NCBI GenBank assembly: GCA_020446815.1
Contig: JAGRDY010000029.1
Span: forward strand, 229,570-293,569
Length of the DNA: 64,000 nt
DNA from: Paracoccaceae bacterium
Lineage (GTDB): Bacteria > Pseudomonadota > Alphaproteobacteria > Rhodobacterales > Rhodobacteraceae
Direction of reading: 5' to 3'
Positions 15,563 through 25,265 of this stretch are shown here, in pieces. The translations under genes and the position numbers were made by a program. The notes beneath the pieces are model-generated. The model had not been told where the DNA came from, ran no database searches, and saw only the letters and a list, made by a program, of their open reading frames with translations. The stretch's first letter is position 1. Every line of letters starts with the position of its first letter.

Positions 15563-17596
15563 ATGCGTGATCCACGACATGACATATTGTTCGAGCCGTT
15601 GAGCATCGGCCCGGTCACCACCGCGAATCGTTTCTATCAGGTGCCCCACTGCTCCGGTATGGGGTGGCGGCGCCCGCAGATGCTTGCGGCGATGCGGGGC
15701 ATCAAGGCCGAAGGCGGTTGGGGTGTGGTCAACACCGAATACTGTTCGGTGCATCCGACATCGGATAACGACGCCTTCCCCTTTGCCGCCCTGTGGGATG
15801 ATGGCGACATTCGCGCCCATCGGCTGATGACGGATGCCGTCCATGAACACGGCGCCCTGGCGGGGGTCGAGTTGTGGCTTGGCGGGGGCATGGTGATGAA
15901 CCTTGCCACCCGCCTGCCGCCGCTGGGCCTGCGCAACCGGCCGCAGACCGACAGCGGCGTCTTCCACCCCGGCCAGACCCGCAAGATCGATCGCGACGAC
16001 ATCCGCGACATCCGCCGCTGGCATCGCGATGCCGCGCGCCGCGCGGTCGACGCCGGATTCGACATCATTTATGTCTATGCGACGCATGGCTACCTGCTGT
16101 CGGAATTCCTCGACGCCGACGTCAACGATCGCACCGACGAATATGGCGGCAGCCTCGAAAACCGCGTGCGCATCGTGCGCGAATTGATCGAGGACACCCG
16201 CGAGGCGACAGGTGGCCGGATCGCCGTGGCGACACGCTTCAGCGTCGATCTGGCCGACCCCGAGACCTACGACGCTTTCGGCCTGCTCGCAGACCTGCCC
16301 GACCTGTGGGATCTGACGGTGCCAGATTACGGGATCGAGATGGGCACGAGCCGTTTCGTCAAGGAGGCCGCCCTTGTCGACAGCATCGGGCGCGCCAAAT
16401 CCCTGACCTCGAAGCCCGTCGTGGCGGTCGGGCGCTTTACCTCGCCCGACACCATGGCGCAGGCGCTCCGGGCCGGCCATCAGGACCTGATCGGGGCCGC
16501 GCGCCCGTCGATCGCGGACCCGTTCTTGCCGCGCAAGATCGAAGAGGGGCGCTATGACGACATCCGCGAATGTATCGGCTGCAACATCTGCTATGCGCAC
16601 GATTCGTCGGGGGTGCCGCTGCGCTGTACGCAAAACCCGACGATGGGCGAGGAATGGCGGCTGGGCTGGCACCCCGAACGGGCCGGACGCACCGAAAAGC
16701 CCGCCAGGGTGCTGGTGGTCGGCGCCGGCCCGGCCGGGCTCGAGGCGGCGCGGGTTCTGGGCGAGCGCGGCCATGCGGTGATGCTGGCCGAGGTCGGGCG
16801 CGATCTGGGCGGCCGGGTCCGCCGCGAGGCTCGCCTGCCGGGCCTTGGCGAATGGCTCCGGGTGCGCGACTGGCGGCTCGGGCAGATCGAAAAGCTCGCC
16901 TCGGTTGAGATCTTCCGCGAAAGCCTGATGGCGGCTTCCGACATTTCCGATCTCGGGGCCGATCACATTCTGATCGCTACCGGCGCAAAATGGGCGACCG
17001 ATACAATCGGCCGACACTCGGCCACCGGACTGACCCGTGAAGCGCCGGGGATGGTCGCCAGCGCCGAGACGATCCTGAACCATCAGCATGTGGACGCGGA
17101 TCATGTCGTGATCTATGACGACGATCACTATTACATGGGCACGGTCCTTGCGTTGCATCTGCGCCAGGCAGGACACCGGGTGACATTGGTCACGCCCGCC
17201 GGAAGACCCTGTGAATACGGGGTTTTCACCGGCGAAATTCACAGCTCGAATGCCGCGCTTGTCGAAGCGGGCGTCGATATCATCACCAATCGGATGATCA
17301 CCGCGGTCGAGCCGGGCCGCGCCGAAATGGAATGCGTGTTCGCGGGCCGCCGGTCGTCCCTTGACTGCGATCTGGTCATTCCGGTCTGCCGCCGCCTGCC
17401 GGTCACGACACTTTACGACGGGCTGCGCGCGCTCATGGACGGGCCCGCGGCCGCGGGGATCCGATCGGTTCGCCGGATCGGCGATGCGGAAGCCCCCGGC
17501 ACGATCGCGGCGGCGGTCTATTCCGGCCACCGCGCGGCGATGGAACTGGGATGCGAGGTCGATTCGACAAGGATTTACGGGCGCCGCGACCGCTGA
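15563..17596 (+). CDS. trimethylamine-dehydrogenase-like iron-sulfur flavoprotein
   Basis: The 677-residue protein has the full architecture of trimethylamine dehydrogenase: an N-terminal FMN TIM barrel (about 1-350), a 4Fe-4S site (Cys337, Cys340, Cys343, Cys355) and a C-terminal FAD/ADP-binding region (GAGPAGLEAA at about 387). Family enzymes oxidatively demethylate tertiary amines. Cys30 in NRFYQVPHC matches the 6-S-cysteinyl-FMN cysteine of Methylophilus TMADH. Tyr60 and the Tyr172/His175 pair are also kept. Two of three aromatic-bowl tryptophans appear absent: the residue aligned with Trp355 is Asp347, and the Trp264 region is shortened. Trimethylamine is therefore an unlikely substrate; dimethylglycine- or N-methyl-amino-acid-like compounds are alternatives. 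The start at 15563 (after CAGGTAAAG) is preferred to a TTG inside the operator. Confidence 0.88.
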   Translation: MRDPRHDILFEPLSIGPVTTANRFYQVPHCSGMGWRRPQMLAAMRGIKAEGGWGVVNTEYCSVHPTSDNDAFPFAALWDDGDIRAHRLMTDAVHEHGALAGVELWLGGGMVMNLATRLPPLGLRNRPQTDSGVFHPGQTRKIDRDDIRDIRRWHRDAARRAVDAGFDIIYVYATHGYLLSEFLDADVNDRTDEYGGSLENRVRIVRELIEDTREATGGRIAVATRFSVDLADPETYDAFGLLADLPDLWDLTVPDYGIEMGTSRFVKEAALVDSIGRAKSLTSKPVVAVGRFTSPDTMAQALRAGHQDLIGAARPSIADPFLPRKIEEGRYDDIRECIGCNICYAHDSSGVPLRCTQNPTMGEEWRLGWHPERAGRTEKPARVLVVGAGPAGLEAARVLGERGHAVMLAEVGRDLGGRVRREARLPGLGEWLRVRDWRLGQIEKLASVEIFRESLMAASDISDLGADHILIATGAKWATDTIGRHSATGLTREAPGMVASAETILNHQHVDADHVVIYDDDHYYMGTVLALHLRQAGHRVTLVTPAGRPCEYGVFTGEIHSSNAALVEAGVDIITNRMITAVEPGRAEMECVFAGRRSSLDCDLVIPVCRRLPVTTLYDGLRALMDGPAAAGIRSVRRIGDAEAPGTIAAAVYSGHRAAMELGCEVDSTRIYGRRDR

Positions 17597-17739
17597 CGCC
17601 GCCTTCGACCTGGCGTTGGAAGCGGCGGCGCGGATCAAGGGAAAGTGGTGCGGGCATGGCGATATCCTCCTGAACGGGATGAATCACAACGAATCTCGGT
17701 CGGGAATTCCAGATCAGACCTTACCGCAGGGTGCTTTGT

Positions 17740-17823
17740 GCGTTTCGCAAAATACCTGATCCATCACGCTTCGCCAAATGCCCCCGGTGCGCCACGGGCG
17801 TGGCGGGATTTGCCCGAAACGCC
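17740..17823. repeat. dispersed intergenic repeat, copy A
   Basis: The first 40 bp (from GCGTTTCGCAAAA) match 33 of 40 positions with 49340-49379 and share a CCTGATCC core with 21173-21212. The copy is bounded by perfect 8-bp inverted arms, GCGTTTCG (17740-17747) and CGAAACGC (17815-17822), and could fold as a cruciform or long hairpin. It sits in the 343-bp gap (17597-17939) between the dehydrogenase and folD. I see no other feature in that gap. Confidence 0.6.
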
Positions 17824-17939
17824 ATAGGTGATCGGCTCGACGGCAATTTGCTGTCAGACCTGTCGGGCTCGATTGACCGCTCTCAGTTAGCGGCGCGCGG
17901 GCCAGACAGGTTCAGTTCGACGACGTGCGGCATGACTTT

Positions 17940-18830
17940 TCAGGCCGTGAGCCCTTCCGGTTCGCTCAGCCCGTTGGCACGGCAGCATGAGGTTAGCGTG
18001 TTGGCCAGAAGACAGGCGATGGTCATCGGCCCCACACCGCCGGGCACCGGAGTGATAGCGCCCGCCACTGCGGCGCAGCTGGCAAATTCCGCATCTCCAA
18101 CAAGCATTTTCTTGCCACCCCGTTCAATGCGGTTGATACCGACATCGATAACGGTCGCCCCCGGTTTGACATAGTCGCCGGTGATCATTTCCGGGCGGCC
18201 GACGGCCGCCACCAGAATATCGGCGCGTTTGCAGACCTCGGGCAAATCCCTGGTGCGGCTATGGGCGATGGTCACCGTACAGCTATCGCCCAGCAACAGC
18301 TGCGCCATCGGCTTGCCAACGATATTGGAACGACCGACAACCACGGCATCAAGCCCCGACAATGTGCCGTGGTGATCACGCAGCATCATCAGGCAACCCA
18401 GAGGCGTGCAGGGCACCATGGATTTCTGTCCGGTGCCAAGGAGCCCGACGTTGGAAATATGAAACCCGTCAACATCCTTGGCCGGGTCGATTGAATTGAT
18501 GACCAGGTCGGAATTGAGGTGCTTGGGCAGCGGAAGCTGCACCAGAATGCCGTGCACCGCCGGATCGGCGTTGAGCGTGGCCACAAGCGCCAGCAGGTCG
18601 GCCTCAGACGTATCGGCGTCAAGCTTGTGTTCATAGGAATTCATCCCGGCTTCGACCGTCTGCCTGCCCTTGGAGCGGACATAGACTTCGGATGCAGGGT
18701 CTTCGCCAACCAGCACCACGGCAAGTCCGGGGACAATTCCGTGATCGGCCTTGAGGCGCGCAACATGTTCGGCCACCTGGCCACGAATCCTGGCGGCGAA
18801 TGCCTTGCCGTCGATGATCTTTGCCGTCAT
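17940..18830 (-). CDS. folD: bifunctional methylene-THF dehydrogenase / methenyl-THF cyclohydrolase
   Basis: The 296-residue cytoplasmic enzyme interconverts 5,10-methylene-, methenyl- and 10-formyl-tetrahydrofolate with NADP. Family signatures are visible: [14 protein letters not shown] with the catalytic lysine near residue 55, QLPLPKHL, the NADP-binding [14 protein letters not shown], and the C-terminal [15 protein letters not shown]. The ATG at 18830 is preceded by GAGGGG; upstream in-frame starts overlap the next gene. It lies 5 bp downstream of a chorismate-mutase gene and near fhs on the same strand. Together with Fhs it provides the C1-oxidation route from methylene-THF to formate that methylotrophic demethylation needs. 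Confidence 0.95.
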   Translation of the reverse strand: MTAKIIDGKAFAARIRGQVAEHVARLKADHGIVPGLAVVLVGEDPASEVYVRSKGRQTVEAGMNSYEHKLDADTSEADLLALVATLNADPAVHGILVQLPLPKHLNSDLVINSIDPAKDVDGFHISNVGLLGTGQKSMVPCTPLGCLMMLRDHHGTLSGLDAVVVGRSNIVGKPMAQLLLGDSCTVTIAHSRTRDLPEVCKRADILVAAVGRPEMITGDYVKPGATVIDVGINRIERGGKKMLVGDAEFASCAAVAGAITPVPGGVGPMTIACLLANTLTSCCRANGLSEPEGLTA

Positions 18831-18835
18831 TCCCC

Positions 18836-19141
18836 TCACTCCTTGCCCAGCACCGTTTCTTCGCGCGCGATCGACCAATCGATCAGGATGCGCCAGAGGG
18901 TTTCGGCCAGTTCCGGCTCCAGCCCCCTATTCTTCGCGGTGGCGCGCACCCGCGCAACCACTTCCTCCACCCGCTCATTCACCCGCGCCGGCATCCCGAT
19001 GGCGGGCTTCAGTTGCGTCGCCCGGTCGATATAGCTTGTGCGTTCGGCCAGAAGCGCCACGAGTGCTGCGTCGATCTCGTCTATCGCTGCCCGCACCTCC
19101 AGCATGCTGTCGCATTCAGGCGCGGGTTTGGACACTGTCAT
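18836..19141 (-). CDS. chorismate mutase family protein (AroQ, PchB-like)
   Basis: The short 101-residue protein is a single all-helical AroQ-type chorismate mutase domain. The pattern [23 protein letters not shown], then a lysine in ATQLKPA and [15 protein letters not shown], matches the three-helix fold. The spacing resembles PchB (isochorismate pyruvate lyase) as much as true mutases. The start at 19141 (MTVSKPAPE) is used because the upstream extension is basic and lies in the gap after fhs. It sits between fhs and folD, apparently in one leftward transcript, an odd place for an aromatic-pathway enzyme. A pterin- or folate-related role cannot be excluded. Confidence 0.8.
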   Translation of the reverse strand: MTVSKPAPECDSMLEVRAAIDEIDAALVALLAERTSYIDRATQLKPAIGMPARVNERVEEVVARVRATAKNRGLEPELAETLWRILIDWSIAREETVLGKE

Positions 19142-19213
19142 CCACTTGACTCCGTCAGACAGGAATGGGCGCTTCTTATCGCGCCCATTCCCGGTCTGCA
19201 ACGTGGCGTCGTG

Positions 19214-20890
19214 TCAGAACAGGCCCTCGACATCGCCCTTTTCATTCAACCGGATCACCTCGGCCGAAGGCTTGCGCGGCAGGCCCGGCATGGTCATGAT
19301 GGAGCCGCAGATGGCAACGATGAACCCCGCGCCGGCGGAAAGCCGCACTTCGCGTATTGGAACCGAGTGGCCAGTCGGTGCGCCGCGCACGTTCGGGTCG
19401 GTGGTAAAACTGTATTGCGTCTTGGCCATGCAGACCGGCAGATTGCCGTAACCCGCTTCTTCCCAGGCCTTGAGCTGGTCACGCACGGATTTGTCCGCCA
19501 GAACCTCGTCAGCATGATAGATCCGCTTGGCAATGGTTTCGATCTTCTGGAACAGGCCCATTTCGTCCGGGTAGAGGGGCGAGAAATTTGCCGAACCGCT
19601 ATCTGCAATTTCAACGACCTTGCGCGCCAGGTCTTCGGCACCCGCGCCGCCGTCGGCCCAATGCTTGCTCAGGATCGCTTCGGCACCCTGTTCGGCGACA
19701 TAGGCCTTGACGGCCTGCACTTCGGCTTCGGTGTCGGAATGGAAATGGTTGATCGCGACAACGACCGGCACACCGAAGCTTTTGACATTGGCGATGTGGC
19801 GGCCAAGGTTCGGGCATCCCTTTTTCACGGCGGCAACGTTTTCCGCGCCAAGATCGGCCTTGGCCACACCGCCGTTCATCTTCATTGCCCGCACCGTTGC
19901 CACGATGACTGTCGCCGATGGTTTCAGGCCCGCCTTGCGGCATTTGATATCGAAGAATTTTTCGGCCCCGAGATCGGCCCCAAAACCAGCCTCGGTCACG
20001 ACGTAGTCACCGAGTTTCAGCGCGGTCTTCGTAGCGATAACCGAATTGCAGCCATGGGCGATATTGGCGAAGGGGCCGCCATGCACGAAGGCCGGGTTGT
20101 TTTCGAGTGTCTGCACCAGGTTCGGTTGCATCGCATCCTTCAGCAGAACCGTCATCGCGCCATCGGCCTGGATATCGCGGGCATAGACCGGCGTCTTGGC
20201 GCGGGTATAGGCCACAACAATATCGCCAAGGCGCTTTTGCAGGTCTGCAAGGTCATTGGACAGGCAAAGGATCGCCATGACTTCGGATGCCACCGTAATG
20301 TCGAAACCTGTCTGACGCGGGAAACCATTGGCCACACCACCCAGATTCACCACGATATCGCGCAAGGCCCGGTCATTCATGTCCATAACCCGCCGCCAGC
20401 TGATCCGTCGTGCGTCGATATCCAGCTCGTTGCCCCAATAGATATGGTTGTCGATCATCGCGCTCAGCAGGTTATGCGCCGATGTGATCGCGTGAAAATC
20501 GCCGGTGAAATGCAGGTTCATTTCTTCCATCGGCACGACCTGGCTGTAGCCGCCGCCCGCGGCCCCGCCCTTCATGCCGAAATTCGGGCCGAGCGAAGCC
20601 TCACGGATACAGATCACCGCTTTTTTGCCGATCCGGTTCAGCCCGTCGCCAAGACCCACGGTGGTGGTGGTCTTGCCTTCGCCCGCAGGGGTGGGGTTGA
20701 TTGCGGTGACGAGGATCAGCTTGCCATCCTTGCGGTCCTTGAGCGCTTCGATGAAGGTCTGGCTGACCTTCGCCTTGTCATGTCCATAGGGCAGCAGATC
20801 TTCCGCCGGAATGCCCAGTTTGGCGCCAATATCCATGATCGGCTTTTTCTTCGCTTCACGCGCGATTTCGATATCAGTCTTGAAGGCCAT
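19214..20890 (-). CDS. fhs: formate--tetrahydrofolate ligase
   Basis: The 558-residue enzyme couples formate, THF and ATP to 10-formyl-THF, or runs in reverse to release formate and ATP. Full length is present, with the P-loop-like [18 protein letters not shown] (about 65-82), [20 protein letters not shown] (about 100-119), the HFTGDFHAI strand and the C-terminal [17 protein letters not shown]. The ATG at 20890 follows GGGAGAA. A perfect palindrome, TGGTATACCA, lies 27 bp upstream. Along with folD it completes a folate C1 module directly beside the methylated-amine island, giving the released methyl groups a plausible fate (inference). Confidence 0.96.
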   Translation of the reverse strand: MAFKTDIEIAREAKKKPIMDIGAKLGIPAEDLLPYGHDKAKVSQTFIEALKDRKDGKLILVTAINPTPAGEGKTTTTVGLGDGLNRIGKKAVICIREASLGPNFGMKGGAAGGGYSQVVPMEEMNLHFTGDFHAITSAHNLLSAMIDNHIYWGNELDIDARRISWRRVMDMNDRALRDIVVNLGGVANGFPRQTGFDITVASEVMAILCLSNDLADLQKRLGDIVVAYTRAKTPVYARDIQADGAMTVLLKDAMQPNLVQTLENNPAFVHGGPFANIAHGCNSVIATKTALKLGDYVVTEAGFGADLGAEKFFDIKCRKAGLKPSATVIVATVRAMKMNGGVAKADLGAENVAAVKKGCPNLGRHIANVKSFGVPVVVAINHFHSDTEAEVQAVKAYVAEQGAEAILSKHWADGGAGAEDLARKVVEIADSGSANFSPLYPDEMGLFQKIETIAKRIYHADEVLADKSVRDQLKAWEEAGYGNLPVCMAKTQYSFTTDPNVRGAPTGHSVPIREVRLSAGAGFIVAICGSIMTMPGLPRKPSAEVIRLNEKGDVEGLF

Positions 20891-20917
20891 TCATTTTCTC
20901 CCTACGCAATGACGATG

Positions 20918-20927
20918 TGGTATACCA
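20918..20927. promoter_or_regulatory. palindrome TGGTATACCA upstream of fhs
   Basis: A perfect 10-bp palindrome lies 27 bp upstream of the fhs start, overlapping the probable promoter (TATACCATATACA). Palindromes of the form TGGTATACCA are typical operators of GntR/FCD-family regulators. No such regulator is encoded in the window, so the cognate protein is unknown. Confidence 0.4.
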
Positions 20928-21172
20928 TATACACAAAACTATACGCGGTCCGCCAGCAATTGCACTACGATTCTGGCGATTCCCCGCGCAAATACGGCAA
21001 GATCCGTCTGGTCCGATAGCCGCAGCAGCATATTGGCGCACCCATGTCCCTTGCTTTGCCAAATCATGCGCACGACCATTTCCCTCGCTTTATTTTCACG
21101 AAGCAAAATCGCATACAAGGCATTATTTTGCGACCGTTTGCATCGCTTTTGCGCAGCGAAAGCCACGCCGAA

Positions 21173-21265
21173 CAGCTTCGGGAAACGCCTGATCCATCAT
21201 CCACCGTCAAAAACCCGAATGCGCCGATGGCGTGGCATGGTTCTGACAATTCAGGGTTTTTCCGA
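21173..21265. repeat. dispersed intergenic repeat, copy B
   Basis: The first 40 bp match copy C (49340-49379) at 29 of 40 positions, including the AAACGCCTGATCC core. Outer segments 21178-21192 and 21251-21265 are imperfect inverted complements. The middle shares GCGCC-A-GG-CGTGGC spacing with copy A. The right arm overlaps the stop codon of the MOSC gene. The rest of the 360-bp gap between fhs and this gene holds the fhs promoter and nothing else I recognise. Confidence 0.5.
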
Positions 21266-21868
21266 AACGGCATGCGTGTCCATCTGCGCGCACAACTGCC
21301 ATGGCCGCTGATCGGGTATATGGAGCGCGAGTGTTCCGCCTACCTGGAAAACGCCCTCGCGCTCAACCCAGGCCGTAACTCCCCTGCGGCCTCTTGCCGC
21401 CGACATGAAGCTCTTGCCAAAACCGGGCGCGGCCGCGTCGATCACCTTGGCGGGCAACACACAGGGGCGATTTTGCATATCGACGACAAGCGTTGCGCCA
21501 GACTGGCCCTGCATTCGTGAGGACGGCGGCAGGTGGCTGAAATCCGGAATGCCCGATACGACCATGCTTGCCCCGAGCCACGCCGGGTCGATTTCCGGCA
21601 ACCCCATGTCGGCAGCTATATCGGACAGTTCTTCAGCGGATATCACGGAAAGCTGGCGCACGTTGCGAATTTCAGTACCTTCAGGGTGCTGCGCGGTTAC
21701 CCGTGAACAGGACGGCCGCGTCAGCCCGCTATGTGCTTCGCCTACCAGCCCCTCGAACGTCGCGGTCACTTCCCCCACCGGGGTTGCGGCAAGGCTGGCG
21801 TCACGGTCCGGGACCAAGCCCAGCCAGGAAATTGTTCCGATAATCCTGGTAGGAACAAGCGCGGGCAT
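21251..21868 (-). CDS. MOSC-domain protein
   Basis: The 205-residue protein is a stand-alone MOSC (molybdenum cofactor sulfurase C-terminal) domain. It has a GEAHSGLTR segment early, then NVRQLSVISAEELSDIAADMGLPEIDPAWLGASMVVSG, and the conserved cysteine region ATLVVDMQNRPC. These are the usual MOSC landmarks for binding or transferring sulfur or Mo-cofactor. The ATG at 21868 has AAGG/GGAG just upstream. Its last codons lie inside dispersed repeat copy B, so the C-terminus may have been extended by the repeat. It stands alone between fhs and ftsH, and the physiological role is unknown. Confidence 0.83.
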   Translation of the reverse strand: MPALVPTRIIGTISWLGLVPDRDASLAATPVGEVTATFEGLVGEAHSGLTRPSCSRVTAQHPEGTEIRNVRQLSVISAEELSDIAADMGLPEIDPAWLGASMVVSGIPDFSHLPPSSRMQGQSGATLVVDMQNRPCVLPAKVIDAAAPGFGKSFMSAARGRRGVTAWVEREGVFQVGGTLALHIPDQRPWQLCAQMDTHAVSEKP

Positions 21869-22000
21869 CCTTGGCTCCGGATTAAAGGTTGACCGACATT
21901 CCCGGTTTTACGACCTTGTATGCCAGAGCCATCATCATGCAAATGAAAACCGCCACATGCGCGGGCACGCGGCGGTTGATTGCAGTTTGCGAAACGCAGG

Positions 22001-23923
22001 TCAGGTGGTCGGCTCCGGTTCCAACCCGCCCTTCGGCGTCTTGGGCTTCTTGGTCTTGGGGATCGCCGTCAGCGGGGCTTCATTGCCCTTGTCCGGCGTG
22101 CTGTCATCATCGTCATCGGTAAGCTTTTCACCGGCAATAATCTTGCGGATCTGATCGCCCGTCAGGGTTTCATACTCCAGCAAGCCTTTGGCCAGCCGTT
22201 CGAAATCTTCGTTTTTTTCCAGCAAGATCCGTCGGGCGGTATTGTAACCTTCTTCGATCAGACTGCGCACTTCGCTTTCGATCAATTCCTTTGTTGCCGC
22301 CGATACCGAAAATCCAGCGGTCTGCCCGGTATAGCCGGAATGTGCCTCCGAATAATCGACACTGCCCACCTTGTCGGACATGCCCCAGCGCATCACCATC
22401 GCCCGCGCCATGCTCGATGCTTGCATGATATCGCCAGACGGCCCGTTGGAAACGTGTTCCTCGCCCCATTTGATGATCTCGGCGGCCTTGCCCGCCATGG
22501 TCATAGCGATTTTCTGCTTGGCTTCGTCCTTGTGGAAATTCAGCCGGTCCATTTCCGGCAAGGACACAACCATGCCCAATGCGCCGCCGCGCGGAATGAT
22601 GGTGGCCTTGTAGACCGGATCGCATTTGGGCAGGTTCAGCCCCACCACCGCGTGGCCTGCCTCGTGATAGGCGGTATGTTGCTTCTGTTCATCGGTCAGA
22701 ACCATGGAGCGCCGCTCGACCCCCATCATCACCTTGTCCTTGGCGCGTTCGAAATCGTCAAGCGATACGAAACGGCGGCCGATTCGCGCGGCAAGAAGGG
22801 CGGCCTCATTCACCAGATTGGCAAGATCGGCCCCCGACATTCCCGGTGTGCCCCGCGCGATGATGCGCAGATCGACATCCGGGCCCAATGGCACTTTGCG
22901 GGCGTGAACATTAAGTATCTTTTCGCGACCCTTGATATCGGGGTTGGGCACATGAATCTGACGATCAAACCGACCGGGGCGCAACAGCGCCGGGTCCAGA
23001 ACATCCTTGCGGTTGGTGGCGGCCACGATGATCACGCCATCGTTGGCCTCAAAGCCGTCCATCTCGACCAGAAGCTGGTTCAGTGTCTGTTCACGTTCGT
23101 CATTGCCGCCGCCGATGCCGACGCCACGGCTGCGGCCCACGGCGTCGATTTCGTCGATGAAGACGATGCAGGGCGCGTTTTTCTTGGCCTGTTCGAACAT
23201 GTCGCGCACACGCGACGCACCGACGCCCACAAACATTTCAACAAAATCCGAACCGGAGATCGAAAAGAATGGCACCCCCGCCTCGCCGGCAATGGCGCGC
23301 GCCAGCAGCGTCTTGCCCGTGCCCGGCGATCCGACCAGCAGTGCGCCCTTGGGAATCTTGCCCCCCAAGCGGCTGAATTTCTGCGGGTTTCTCAAAAATT
23401 CGACGATTTCTTCCAATTCTTCCTTGGCTTCGTCGATTCCCGCCACATCGTCAAAGGTGACCCGGCCATGCTTTTCGGTCAGAAGCTTGGCGCGCGACTT
23501 GCCGAAACCCATGGCCCCGCCGCGCCCGCCGCCCTGCATCCGGTTCATGAAGAATATCCAGATGCCGATCAGCACCAGAAACGGCAGCCAAAGCGACAGG
23601 ATCGAAAAGAACCCCGACTGTTCCTGACGTTCGGCCTTGACCGCGACGCCCTTCTTGATCAGCATTTCGACCAGGTTCTCGTTCAACTGTTCGCCCTGGG
23701 GCTTTATCGTGACCCAGTTCGTGCCGTCCGTTGTTTGCACCTGAAGCTGTTCGCCATCGATGATGACGGATTTGACGCCGTTCTCTTCGACCTTCTGAAT
23801 GAAGTCGGAATAGTTCAGCGTACGCGAATTCATCGTGCTCTGGCCGTTCCCGAACAGGTTGAACAGCGCCAGAATCAACAAGAACAGCACGACCCAGAAG
23901 GCGATGTTTCTCGCGTTACCCAA
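22001..23923 (-). CDS. ftsH: ATP-dependent zinc metalloprotease FtsH
   Basis: The 640-residue membrane-bound AAA+ protease has two N-terminal membrane segments (about 7-25 and 105-125), the AAA module with Walker A GSPGTGKT (about 195), Walker [13 protein letters not shown] and the second region of homology [21 protein letters not shown]. The zinc site HEAGH lies near residue 420. It degrades unassembled membrane proteins and short-lived regulators. The start is a TTG at 23923, supported by a strong GGAGG and by the conserved MGNARN-like N-terminus of related FtsH proteins. Walker A has Ser where GPPGTGKT is usual, still within the consensus. It follows tilS, the standard alphaproteobacterial order. 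Confidence 0.97.
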   Translation of the reverse strand: MGNARNIAFWVVLFLLILALFNLFGNGQSTMNSRTLNYSDFIQKVEENGVKSVIIDGEQLQVQTTDGTNWVTIKPQGEQLNENLVEMLIKKGVAVKAERQEQSGFFSILSLWLPFLVLIGIWIFFMNRMQGGGRGGAMGFGKSRAKLLTEKHGRVTFDDVAGIDEAKEELEEIVEFLRNPQKFSRLGGKIPKGALLVGSPGTGKTLLARAIAGEAGVPFFSISGSDFVEMFVGVGASRVRDMFEQAKKNAPCIVFIDEIDAVGRSRGVGIGGGNDEREQTLNQLLVEMDGFEANDGVIIVAATNRKDVLDPALLRPGRFDRQIHVPNPDIKGREKILNVHARKVPLGPDVDLRIIARGTPGMSGADLANLVNEAALLAARIGRRFVSLDDFERAKDKVMMGVERRSMVLTDEQKQHTAYHEAGHAVVGLNLPKCDPVYKATIIPRGGALGMVVSLPEMDRLNFHKDEAKQKIAMTMAGKAAEIIKWGEEHVSNGPSGDIMQASSMARAMVMRWGMSDKVGSVDYSEAHSGYTGQTAGFSVSAATKELIESEVRSLIEEGYNTARRILLEKNEDFERLAKGLLEYETLTGDQIRKIIAGEKLTDDDDDSTPDKGNEAPLTAIPKTKKPKTPKGGLEPEPTT

Positions 23924-24005
23924 GGGGATTCCTCCAAAACAATACGATCCGCCACCGCGCGTGACACCGGAACTTGTCCCTAAAATAGAGATAAGCTGGG
24001 CAGGT

Positions 24006-25265
24006 TCAATGCGCGATTAGCGAAGTAAAGAAATCTTCGTCGGCACGCGCAAGAAAAACACGCCATCCGGCGGCGAGCCCCGCCAATGGCGCGGCAAGCA
24101 AATTCTCCGCCTGCCAGATGGCGGGCGAGGCAATCAGCGTGGTGCGCGTGCGCCCGGTGTCGCGCCAGTCCGGGCAGGCCAGCAGCCCCGTTTCGCCCAG
24201 GGCCCGCACTTCATAGCCCGATGCCAGCGGCCCCGAAACCCGCCAACGCGAATCCCAGGCCATGCCCGGCGCGGCCACGATATCTTTGACGGCACTGTAT
24301 TCACGCGTGATCCGTATATCCTCGGGCGTGACCAATACCCTGCATCCATGCAAAGCCGTCGATCGTTGATCTTCGACAGCCTGCCACAGAGTCTCGACCG
24401 CATTTTGCCGCGGGCGGTACTCTGCCCCCGAAACCCAGAGCAGCGCATGAACCAGCAAACGGTTGCGGGTCTCTTTCAAGACAGTGCCTAATCCGCTCCG
24501 AACGAAAACCACATCCCCCGCATCGACGCTTGCGAAATGGCGTGCCTGGTCATGCGCATATTGGCACAACACCACCCGCGCAGAATGCAGCCGCGACGAC
24601 GCTTGTGAAAGAGATTTCGCCGTAATGCCCAGCGGGTCCAACACCGCCAGGGCCTTGCGAATCTTCACACGGTCAAAACTGTCATCTTCATTTGTCGGAT
24701 CATCAAACCAGCGTACCGCGCGGCGATGCAGGTAATCGCGCAGCTCCCAGCGTCTGACACCCAGAACCGGGCGCACCCATGTTATCCCTTCCGCGTTGCG
24801 CCACTCGCTCATGGCCGCCAGGCCGTCCACCCCCGACCCGCGCGCAAGCCGCATCACGAAGGTTTCGGCCTGGTCATCGGCGGTATGCCCCAGCGCCACC
24901 ATGGCAATGCCGCGGTCTTTGGCCCATTGCGCAATCAATCGCAGCCGGGCGCGCCGCGCCTGATCTTGAAGATTGCCCTTGTGGTCCCAGCCCGCCCAGA
25001 CGCGGGTTTCATGGGGAATGCCCAGTTCGCCGCATATTCGCGCCACGCCTGCCGCCTCTCGCGCGGCCCCGGCGCGCAACCCATGATTGACGGTCACCGC
25101 ACAGAGTTCCGGGCCGCCATCCGCGCGCCAGTCGGCCAGCAAATGCAACAGCGCCATGGAATCACTGCCACCCGAGACCGCAACGCCAAGCCGCTCATGT
25201 TGGTAGGGCGTCAGAATTCCGCGCAGGCCTTCGGCCAGCGCGCTATCGTCGTCATTCACGGACAC
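24006..25265 (-). CDS. tilS: tRNA(Ile)-lysidine synthase
   Basis: The roughly 419-residue enzyme makes lysidine at C34 of tRNA-Ile(CAU), which lets it read AUA. The N-type ATP pyrophosphatase P-loop SGGSDS is at about residues 31-36. Other landmarks are [35 protein letters not shown] and [18 protein letters not shown], all TilS signatures. The start is a GTG at 25265 or 25259; the latter overlaps the cpoB stop as GTGA. A frame continuing upstream to 25349 lies inside cpoB and is not used. Position between cpoB and ftsH matches other alphaproteobacteria. Confidence 0.93.
   Translation of the reverse strand: MSVNDDDSALAEGLRGILTPYQHERLGVAVSGGSDSMALLHLLADWRADGGPELCAVTVNHGLRAGAAREAAGVARICGELGIPHETRVWAGWDHKGNLQDQARRARLRLIAQWAKDRGIAMVALGHTADDQAETFVMRLARGSGVDGLAAMSEWRNAEGITWVRPVLGVRRWELRDYLHRRAVRWFDDPTNEDDSFDRVKIRKALAVLDPLGITAKSLSQASSRLHSARVVLCQYAHDQARHFASVDAGDVVFVRSGLGTVLKETRNRLLVHALLWVSGAEYRPRQNAVETLWQAVEDQRSTALHGCRVLVTPEDIRITREYSAVKDIVAAPGMAWDSRWRVSGPLASGYEVRALGETGLLACPDWRDTGRTRTTLIASPAIWQAENLLAAPLAGLAAGWRVFLARADEDFFTSLIAH

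Noticed and set aside
18821-21019. 732-codon plus-strand frame
   Set aside because: It is antisense to folD, chorismate mutase and fhs, which are clearly recognised on the minus strand.
21980-23983. 667-codon plus-strand frame
   Set aside because: It is antisense to ftsH and carries no family features.
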